8,616 nucleotides of DNA, taken from contig DDXR01000028.1 in assembly GCA_002347565.1 (NCBI GenBank), forward strand, positions 1-8,616, written 5' to 3'. Each line of letters begins with the position of its first letter. Position 1 is the stretch's first letter. The DNA is from a bacterium UBP2_UBA2255 (GTDB taxonomy: Bacteria > Edwardsbacteria > AC1 > EtOH8). Of this stretch, positions 1-6,023 are shown piece after piece. The notes under the pieces are model-generated. The model worked only from the letters and a program-made list of their open reading frames with translations. It did no database searches and was not told where the DNA came from. The position numbers were made by a program, and so were the translations under genes.

Positions 1-2682
1 GACCTTCTGGATCACGTACAGCGACTCGGTGTACGCCGGCCCGTAGGCCTGCCAGTAGCCCCACAGCGAGTCGCCCGGCATCGGGTCGGTCCCCACCGTG
101 TCCACCACGCTCGGCCCCAGCGCCACGCCCCGGATCCGCTTCATCGGCGTCCCGCCCCAGGCCACGTTCGGCAGCGCGAACTTCTTCATCACCGTCGGCG
201 TCGGCGCCACCCGGTCGATGTTGAAGCACGAGTCCTGGATCGAGTACCACAGGTTGCCCGACCCGTCCACGTCGATCCCGCCCAGGTACTTGTAGGCGTC
301 CTGCGTCGCGCCCCGGTTGTTGATCGACCGCGCCGTGTCGGCCGAGGCCACCGGCGTCGACGCGTTGCGCCGCACCTTGTGGATCCGCGTCTGCCACGTC
401 GACACGTCCAGGTTGGCGTTGGCCACGTACAGCGTGTCCTGCCAGATCGCCAGGTCCGCCGGCTTCAGCCGGTAGGCGTAGGTGGTGCCGCCGATCAGCA
501 GCTGCGAGAAGTCGTAGACCCGCTCGACGTTGAACGGGCTGATCCGCAGCGTGAAGTTGCTGGTGTCGCGGTACGACGGCGTCGTGCTGCGGAACACCGC
601 CCCGAACAGGATGTCCGTGAACCGCGGCGCGTCCTTGGCGACGACCGTCACGAAGGATGCGCTCTGCGCCTGGGCGTTGTTGGCGATGGCGCCGCTGCCC
701 ACCGTCTTCCAGCCCGGGGTCACCGTCACGTACTGCCCGCCGGAGAGCACGTACAGCGAGCAGGCCGCCCCGGCCGTGATCGCCGCCCCGCCGTTATGGA
801 AGGTGATCTTGATCGAGTCCGTCTCCCACGGGTCCAAAAGCCCGTTGTTATTGTTGGCCCCGCCCCCGCCCGCCGGGTCCAGCACCGTCGCCGTCTGGTA
901 GCTCACCAGCGGCGCCGCCGCCGCGAACCCCGTCCGCAGCACGTTGAACGTCATGTACGGCCCCTCCCGCGAGATGTCGTAGATCCACGGGCCGGTCCGC
1001 GCCACCGTCGTCCCGTAGCTCTTGTTGATCCACGAGTTCGGGATGCTGGTGGAGTCGATCCGGTTCTCCAGGTACCCGCCCACGTTGTAGTCGTCTGCCG
1101 AGTAGGCCGCATTGTACGGCTGCCGCGGCAGGTTGCTGTCCCCGGCCGCGTACAATGGATTCGGGTCGAACCCCGGCTGCTCCACCCAGGAATAGTACGC
1201 CCGCCGCCCAGGAGGCCCGTCGTTGAACCGGGTGGCCCCCTGCATCCGGGTGTCGATGTGGGTGATGATCAGCCCGTCCTCGGGCAGGCCGATCTCGTAG
1301 GGCGGCGTCCGCCGCCGGTTCTCCACGAACCACACCTGCCCCGAGTCGCGGAAGTTGTTGTTGCGGATCCGCCACAAGCGGATGCCGGTGGTCACGTTCC
1401 CCCGCCGCGCCTCGCCGCAGGAGTCCAGCGCCGCGATGGTGTACTTGCCGTCGCCCAGCCGCGCGCTGGAGATGGAGTCGGTCTTGCCCGTCAGGTAGCC
1501 GGTCACCCCGGTCCCGATCTGCCCGTCGCAGTCGTACGCCAGGTGCCCGCCCGGGAACGCCGGCGCGTCGCCGCCAACGTACACCCCGTTCCACGAGCCG
1601 CCGTCCATCAGGCTCCAGTCGCCCCACGGCGTCCCGGAATAGCCGTAGTCGTACAGGTCCGGCCCGGCCATCGCCTGGTGGAACAGCTCGTGGGCGAACA
1701 CCCCCAGCTGCGCGTTCTGCGGCACCACGATGCACCGGGTGATGTTCGCCCCGTCGCTGTTGGAGAGCGACAAGCCGGTATACGAAGCCGACCAGATGTC
1801 CGCCGCGTCGGCCGATTCCTCCTCGCCCGGGCCCGGGTGCACGATCATCAGGTTGTTGACGCTGCCGCCCTGATAGTAGTTGACGAACGGGTCGGCCGCC
1901 GTCACCGCGTTCTGCATGTAAGTGGTGGTGGTGGTGTTGGCCTGGGCCCGGGTCCGGCCCGACTTGCCGTAGCTCACCTGCCCGTACCACCAGCACTTGT
2001 TGTACGTCCACTCCCAGTAGTAGTTGGTCAGCGAGCCCACCACGGTCGAGTCCATCACGAACGGCGCCGTGGAGTCGCCGTTGGTCAGGAACTGGAACGA
2101 CCGCACCTGCGCCGCCGAGTCGTCCCCCGCGCTGGACCCGAACGGGAATGGCCCGTAGGGGTTCCGCGCTGCCCGCTCGTCCCCGGCGTATTTGGCGAAC
2201 GTGCTGTCCGTGAAGTCGCCCAGCAGGATCACCACGTAGCTGCGGCCGTTGGGCGCCGCCTTGGCCGGGTGCTCCGGCGTCCCGCCCGGGCCGTAGAAGA
2301 ACTCGTTGGCGCTCTTCGCCCGCTCCTCCGCCGTCCGGTTGATCTCCTTGCCGGCGTTCTCCGGCAGCCGCGCCACCGCCTCCGCGTTCGGCCGCAGCCG
2401 CGCCGGGTACGGGCTCTCGTCCTTGCCCACGATGTACGATGTCGGGGCCAGCAGCCCGTTCTCCGGCTTGGCGTACGTCCACCAGCCCGTGCTGTTGCGC
2501 ACCGCCACCTTCCCGTCGGCCGTCTCCGCGAACGAGTAGTGCTCGTCGCCCACCAGCCGACCCGCGAACGTGCTCCCGTCGGGCTGCTCGAACGTCCGCG
2601 GTCCCGGCTTCGCCGGCACGGCCCAGGCGCTTGCCGCGACGACAAGCATGGCGATGATGGCGGCAACGGTCCAACGTCTCAT
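1..2682 (-). CDS. Secreted M6-type metallopeptidase, partial (C-terminus beyond left edge)
   Basis: The frame is open for 894 codons from an ATG at 2682 to the window edge with no stop, so the C-terminus is missing. A signal peptide is clear: positively charged start, hydrophobic core at residues 5-19, and an A-W-A cleavage site near residue 21. The N-terminal region carries motifs typical of M6 proteins (GDEHYSFAET near 45-54, GWWTYA at 66-71). The catalytic domain starts near YVVILLGDF (149-157). The zinc motif HELFH is at 331-335, followed by GPDLYDY, then WSLMDGGSW (356-364) with a possible Met-turn, and GLIITHID (470-477). A beta-sandwich-like region begins near 602 (GLLDPWET), and residues about 705-894 look like beta-propeller repeats (GGIDVDGSGNLWYS). 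By family knowledge it is an exported zinc protease related to immune inhibitor A. The third zinc ligand sits one residue later than usual. The substrate is unknown. A GAGGAG Shine-Dalgarno sequence supports the start. Confidence 0.9.
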   Translation of the reverse strand, partial: MRRWTVAAIIAMLVVAASAWAVPAKPGPRTFEQPDGSTFAGRLVGDEHYSFAETADGKVAVRNSTGWWTYAKPENGLLAPTSYIVGKDESPYPARLRPNAEAVARLPENAGKEINRTAEERAKSANEFFYGPGGTPEHPAKAAPNGRSYVVILLGDFTDSTFAKYAGDERAARNPYGPFPFGSSAGDDSAAQVRSFQFLTNGDSTAPFVMDSTVVGSLTNYYWEWTYNKCWWYGQVSYGKSGRTRAQANTTTTTYMQNAVTAADPFVNYYQGGSVNNLMIVHPGPGEEESADAADIWSASYTGLSLSNSDGANITRCIVVPQNAQLGVFAHELFHQAMAGPDLYDYGYSGTPWGDWSLMDGGSWNGVYVGGDAPAFPGGHLAYDCDGQIGTGVTGYLTGKTDSISSARLGDGKYTIAALDSCGEARRGNVTTGIRLWRIRNNNFRDSGQVWFVENRRRTPPYEIGLPEDGLIITHIDTRMQGATRFNDGPPGRRAYYSWVEQPGFDPNPLYAAGDSNLPRQPYNAAYSADDYNVGGYLENRIDSTSIPNSWINKSYGTTVARTGPWIYDISREGPYMTFNVLRTGFAAAAPLVSYQTATVLDPAGGGGANNNNGLLDPWETDSIKITFHNGGAAITAGAACSLYVLSGGQYVTVTPGWKTVGSGAIANNAQAQSASFVTVVAKDAPRFTDILFGAVFRSTTPSYRDTSNFTLRISPFNVERVYDFSQLLIGGTTYAYRLKPADLAIWQDTLYVANANLDVSTWQTRIHKVRRNASTPVASADTARSINNRGATQDAYKYLGGIDVDGSGNLWYSIQDSCFNIDRVAPTPTVMKKFALPNVAWGGTPMKRIRGVALGPSVVDTVGTDPMPGDSLWGYWQAYGPAYTESLYVIQKV

Positions 2683-2688
2683 GACCAG

Positions 2689-2694
2689 CTCCTC
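2689..2694 (-). promoter_or_regulatory. Shine-Dalgarno site of the M6 peptidase gene
   Basis: GAGGAG on the minus strand ends six bases before the ATG at 2682. It fixes that ATG as the start and places the signal peptide exactly at the N-terminus. Confidence 0.8.
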
Positions 2695-2715
2695 GTTGTT
2701 GTTGTCCGTGTTGCT

Positions 2716-2745
2716 GTTATTCACCGGACGGCAGCGCGATTCCAA
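2716..2745 (-). promoter_or_regulatory. Possible sigma-70-type promoter for the M6 peptidase gene
   Basis: On the minus strand TTGGAA (2745-2740) and AATAAC (2721-2716) are separated by 18 bases, each matching 4 of 6 bases of the -35 and -10 consensus. Transcription would start near 2709, leaving a leader of about 26 bases that contains the Shine-Dalgarno site. This is one of the few AT-richer patches in the window. The match is modest and housekeeping consensus sequences differ between phyla, so this is only a candidate. Confidence 0.3.
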
Positions 2746-2831
2746 TTCCTGCATCCGCCTCTTCCGGCTTGCGCATGGTGCCGGCGGAACATCGCCCAAC
2801 GGCACTCCCAATACCCACCAGCACGGCGGAG

Positions 2832-2851
2832 CCGGCCATGACGGCGGCCGG
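2832..2851 (-). terminator. GC hairpin directly after the activator gene, weak terminator candidate
   Basis: Immediately after the TGA of the sigma-54 activator, CCGGCC (2851-2846) and GGCCGG (2837-2832) form a perfect 6-bp all-GC stem with an 8-base loop. No T-tract follows, so it is not a classical intrinsic terminator. It could be a 3'-end stabiliser or a chance palindrome in GC-rich DNA. The rest of the 169-base gap holds only the promoter candidate and the leader described separately. Confidence 0.25.
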
Positions 2852-4363
2852 TCAGCGTCCGTGCGTTTCCCCGTTCCGGTACTCCTTCAGTTTATACTGC
2901 AGGGTCCGCAGGGAGATGCCCAGCTTGCTGGCGGTCAGCTTGCGGTCGCCGCCGCAGTCGGCCAGCGTCGCCAGCAGGTACTCCTTCTCGACCTCCCGCA
3001 TCGAGCGGCCCGGCACCAGCGACGGCTGGGTGCGCCGCCAGTTGCGCATCCCCTCGGGCAGGTCGGCCAGCCGGATGGTGCCGCCCTTGGCCATCACCGA
3101 GGTGTACGAGATGACGTTCTGCAGCTCCCGGATGTTGCCCGGCCAGGGATACTCCATCAGCAGTTCCATGGCCTTCTTTTCGATGTCGCGGATGCCCTTG
3201 GCCCTGACCGCAGGGTCGCTGTCGAGGAAATGGCGGCACAGCAGCGGAATGTCCTCGCGCCGATCGCGCAGCGGCGGCAGGGTGATGCCGACCACGTTCA
3301 GGCGGTAGTACAGGTCCTCGCGGAAGCGCCCTTCCTTGACCTCGCGCGCCAGTTCGCGGTTGGTGGCCGAGATGATGCGCACATCCACCCGGATGCTCTC
3401 GTTGTCGCCCAGGCGCCGCACCTCACCGTCCTGCAGCACCCGCAGCAGCTTGGCCTGGGTGGAGGGGGAGATGTCGGATATCTCGTCCAGGAAGAACGTG
3501 CCGCCGTTGGCCGCCTCGAACAGCCCCTTCTTATCTCCGGTGGCGCCCGTGAAGGCGCCCCGCTTGTAGCCGAACAGCTCGGATTCCAGCAGCGTCTCGG
3601 GCAGGGCGCCGCAGTACTGGGCCAGGAACCTCCGGTCGCGGCGCGGACCGTTGTAATGGACGGCCCGGGCCACCATTTCCTTGCCGGTGCCGGATTCGCC
3701 CAGGATCAGGACCGGCACCGAGCTGTCCAGCACCTTGTGCACCAGGTCCATGGCCGCCAGGAAGCTGGGGGCCTTGCCCACCAGGTTCTCGAACTGGTAG
3801 TGGCCGCGGATCTCCTGCTTGAGGGAGATGTTCTCCTCGCGCAGGCGCGACTGGAGGGTGGCGTTCTCGATGGCGATCGCCGCCATGTTGGCGAACGCCG
3901 CCAGGAAATCCCGGTCCTTGTCGGTGAACACGTTTGCGCTGGTGCGGCTGTCGATGTAGATCAGGCCGATCACCTCGTCCTTCTTGGCCAGCGGCGCGCA
4001 CAGCACCGACCGGATGTCCGACAGCACCACGCTTTCTGCGCCGGAGAACCGGGGGTCGGCCTTGGCGTCGGAGGTCAGCAGGGCCTCGTTGGTGCCGAGC
4101 ACGGTGTCCAGGACGGTGCGGGAGATGCCGGCGGTGTCGTCGAGGTCGCGCTGCTCGATGTTGCGCGCCACCTTCACCGACAGTCCGCCATCCCGGCCCC
4201 GCAGCCACACCACGCCCCGCTCGGCCCGGGTGGCCGTGATCGCCAGGTCCATCATCCGGTTGAACAGCTCCTCCGGGTCGAGGATGGAGTTGATCACCTG
4301 GCTGATCCGGTACAGGGCCAGGACGTTCTCTTTGTCGGCGTTGTTCAGTTCGTCGGTGCGCAT
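2852..4363 (-). CDS. GAF-domain sigma-54-dependent transcriptional activator, Fis family
   Basis: This 503-residue protein is a complete bacterial enhancer-binding protein. A helical N-terminus and GAF sensor domain span about residues 10-168. A short coiled linker leads to the AAA+ domain. That domain has Walker A GESGTGKE (222-229), the sigma-54-contacting GAFTGA loop (269-274), Walker B TFFLDE (289-294), the ATNREL segment (333-338), an arginine-finger region RFREDLYYRLNV (346-357) and WPGNIREL (407-414). A Fis-type helix-turn-helix occupies about 458-496 (SKLGISLRTLQYKLKEY). By family knowledge it binds upstream enhancers and uses ATP hydrolysis to open sigma-54 promoters. It has no receiver domain, so input probably comes through GAF ligand binding, protein contact or phosphorylation by the kinase encoded upstream. 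The last option is inference. It starts six bases after the lipoprotein stop with only a weak ribosome site, which suggests translational coupling. Confidence 0.96.
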   Translation of the reverse strand: MRTDELNNADKENVLALYRISQVINSILDPEELFNRMMDLAITATRAERGVVWLRGRDGGLSVKVARNIEQRDLDDTAGISRTVLDTVLGTNEALLTSDAKADPRFSGAESVVLSDIRSVLCAPLAKKDEVIGLIYIDSRTSANVFTDKDRDFLAAFANMAAIAIENATLQSRLREENISLKQEIRGHYQFENLVGKAPSFLAAMDLVHKVLDSSVPVLILGESGTGKEMVARAVHYNGPRRDRRFLAQYCGALPETLLESELFGYKRGAFTGATGDKKGLFEAANGGTFFLDEISDISPSTQAKLLRVLQDGEVRRLGDNESIRVDVRIISATNRELAREVKEGRFREDLYYRLNVVGITLPPLRDRREDIPLLCRHFLDSDPAVRAKGIRDIEKKAMELLMEYPWPGNIRELQNVISYTSVMAKGGTIRLADLPEGMRNWRRTQPSLVPGRSMREVEKEYLLATLADCGGDRKLTASKLGISLRTLQYKLKEYRNGETHGR

Positions 4364-4369
4364 TCGCTG

Positions 4370-5308
4370 TCAGGGCCTGATGAAGGTCGCCTCGGCCTGC
4401 GAGCTGTTGCCGTTGACATCGCGCCCCCGCACCTTCCACAGGTAGCCGCCGGGCGCCAGGGACAGCGGCAGCACGGCGCGGGAGACATTGGTGGTGTCCT
4501 TGGACCAGACCATGGTGGCGCCCTGCCACACCTCGATCCTGATGTCCACGTCGCTCTGGGCGTTGGTCCAGCGCAGGGTGTCGGGCGGCCAGAACGGAGA
4601 CCCGCCGGACGGCGCCAAGCCGGACGGCGGCTCCAGGAACGCCGGCACGTAGCGGTTGAGGATCAAGGAGTAGTCCGGCGAGGTGACCGCGAACCGGGTC
4701 AGGCGCCCGGCGACGTACGCGCCGAAATTGCCGACGCCGAGCACCACCGAATCGACCTGCCAGCAGTAGGCCCGCGAGAAGCCATCCCGGTCCGCCGCCG
4801 ACCCCGGCGGCAGGGAGCAGGTGTCGATCTGGTAGCGGTAGGTATACCCGTCCAGGAAGCTCCGCCCGTCGGGATGGCGGGCCACCAGGCAGGGCGTGAT
4901 GTACCGGTACTCCGAGCCGCCGGCCTTGACCTCCAGCGCCGTGGTGACGCGGGCGGTGTCCACCGCCAGCCGCCCGTTCATGATCACGTTCTGCTGCACC
5001 AAGCCCCGCGCCGGGACGTCGATCTCGAAGGCCGCGGGATCGCGGTCGGCGGCGGTGAACAGCAGGGTCTGGCGCGTGCCGCCGGGCAGCTCGAGCGCGT
5101 AGCCGCCCTGCCCGTCGCTGACCACTGTCCGGTTGGCCGGGCTGGCCGCCACCGCCGCCCCGGCCAGCACCCCGCCGCTGCGGCGGTAGACGGTGCCGTA
5201 GACGCCGGTGGACGGCACATCCAGCGGATTGTCGCGCGGCGCGTCCGGGCCGCAGCCCGCGGCCGCCAGCGCTGCGGCGGCCAGCCAGCGATACAGCGTC
5301 CGCCGCAT
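4370..5308 (-). CDS. Lipoprotein with carboxypeptidase-regulatory-like and fibronectin-like domains
   Basis: The protein has 312 residues. It opens with a lipoprotein signal peptide: arginines at 2, 3 and 7, a hydrophobic stretch from 8 to 18, and a lipobox ending AAGC with the lipid-accepting cysteine at 19. The residue after it is Gly, not the Asp that retains E. coli lipoproteins in the inner membrane. Residues about 35-108 resemble the carboxypeptidase regulatory-like fold (GVYGTVYRRSGGVLAGAAV, then SDGQGGYALELPGG). The middle part has no family I recognise and contains cysteines 140, 164 and 182. The C-terminal region (about 226-311) looks like a fibronectin type III or similar beta-sandwich (PPDTLRWT, GGYLWKVRGRDVNGN). 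No catalytic motif is visible, so a structural or ligand-binding envelope role is likely. It begins one base after the DUF5683 gene stop (TGA-C-ATG). Confidence 0.85.
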   Translation of the reverse strand: MRRTLYRWLAAAALAAAGCGPDAPRDNPLDVPSTGVYGTVYRRSGGVLAGAAVAASPANRTVVSDGQGGYALELPGGTRQTLLFTAADRDPAAFEIDVPARGLVQQNVIMNGRLAVDTARVTTALEVKAGGSEYRYITPCLVARHPDGRSFLDGYTYRYQIDTCSLPPGSAADRDGFSRAYCWQVDSVVLGVGNFGAYVAGRLTRFAVTSPDYSLILNRYVPAFLEPPSGLAPSGGSPFWPPDTLRWTNAQSDVDIRIEVWQGATMVWSKDTTNVSRAVLPLSLAPGGYLWKVRGRDVNGNSSQAEATFIRP

Positions 5309-5309
5309 G

Positions 5310-6023
5310 TCAGTCGCCCATCATCACGTCGACGGCCCCCAGCACCCACACCGTCACCGCCACGTTGATGGCGAGGTTGCGCGCGCGGTACCACCGGTTG
5401 TAGGTCGTGTAGGTTCCCTCGATCCGGCCGGGATCGCCGGCCTCGAGGTACCGGTTGTGGGCGTACGATGTGCCCGCCTGGGCGGCGACCAGCCCGGCGA
5501 CGGCCGCCAGCGACGCCACCTTGAAGATCCGCCCCTTCCGCGCCTGGCCCCGGTAACTCTGGCCCCAGCCGGGCCAGGCCAGCGAGCGGATCAGCGCGCC
5601 GGGCTTGGCCGGGCGCCCTTCCCCCACCAGCGGCGATCCGCTCCTGCCCGGGGGCGCGGCGGCCCGCTGCTGTCCCGCCCGAGCGTTCCTGAACACCGCG
5701 ATGATCTTGGGGGAGACGAATTCCGGGTTGAGGTCGGTCTCCGGTTTGAGCGCCAGCAGCAGCTTGAACTTGTCCTCGGCCTCGGCCTCGCGCGACAGCG
5801 CCACCAACGAGAACGCCCAGTAGGTGTACAGGTAGGCCCGCTCGTCGCGCGACAGGGACGCGGTGTCGGCCGCCGAGGAGTCCGCCAGCGCAGCCACCCG
5901 CCGGTACTGGCCGGCCTCGTAGGCGGTCACCAGCCCGTCCAGCAGCGGATGGGCCCGGGCGGGCGCGGCCAGCGCCGCGGCGGCAAGCAGCGCCGCCATC
6001 CCAATGGCTCGCCCCGGCCTCAT
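5310..6023 (-). CDS. Exported TPR-like protein with C-terminal DUF5683 domain
   Basis: The protein has 237 residues counted from the ATG at 6023. That start overlaps the kinase stop as ATGA, is preceded by AGGTGA, and puts a signal peptide at the N-terminus (hydrophobic core 8-20, cleavage near PARA-H at 24-25). The frame stays open further upstream, but that part is arginine-rich and is only the kinase gene read out of frame. Residues 25-115 are helical and TPR-like (LLDGLVTAYEAGQYRRVAAL). A proline- and glycine-rich linker follows. The C-terminal domain (about 141-237) matches the DUF5683 pattern: RSLAWPGWGQSYRG at 146-159, a membrane segment near 166-183, a tyrosine-rich YTTYNRWYRARN stretch, and a second membrane segment near 217-232. 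DUF5683 has no established biochemical role. Its place next to a PEGA kinase and a lipoprotein suggests an envelope-associated function. Confidence 0.82.
   Translation of the reverse strand: MRPGRAIGMAALLAAAALAAPARAHPLLDGLVTAYEAGQYRRVAALADSSAADTASLSRDERAYLYTYWAFSLVALSREAEAEDKFKLLLALKPETDLNPEFVSPKIIAVFRNARAGQQRAAAPPGRSGSPLVGEGRPAKPGALIRSLAWPGWGQSYRGQARKGRIFKVASLAAVAGLVAAQAGTSYAHNRYLEAGDPGRIEGTYTTYNRWYRARNLAINVAVTVWVLGAVDVMMGD

Noticed and set aside
848..2674. 608-codon minus-strand open frame inside the M6 gene
   Set aside because: It is a different frame of the same region, Arg/Gly-rich with no domain. The adjacent frame is open from 2682 to the edge and carries all the M6 motifs.
2767..2783. 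Possible sigma-54 promoter (CGGCAC half-site)
   Set aside because: The GGCAC resembles a -24 element, but the expected TTGC at -12 is absent at the right distance. Other GG-N10-GC pairs in the gap match the consensus poorly.
2717..2839. 40-codon minus-strand ORF in the gap, in the same frame as the activator after its TGA
   Set aside because: It has no Shine-Dalgarno site, and an open run of about 44 codons after a stop is likely by chance at this GC content. It also overlaps the promoter candidate. Conservation in relatives would reopen the question.
379..2841. 820-codon plus-strand open frame
   Set aside because: It lies antisense to the M6 peptidase. Its translation is rich in Arg, Val, Pro and His with no domain, as expected when GC-rich coding DNA is read on the wrong strand. 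The minus-strand frame has a signal peptide and M6 motifs.
3531..4529. 332-codon minus-strand frame across the activator/lipoprotein junction
   Set aside because: Its translation is a shifted reading of the GAF and AAA+ regions, Arg/Gly/His-rich and without domains.
2570..5368. 932-codon plus-strand open frame
   Set aside because: It runs antisense across the activator and lipoprotein genes, whose minus-strand frames have clear domains. The plus-strand product has low-complexity Arg/Gly/Gln/His composition.
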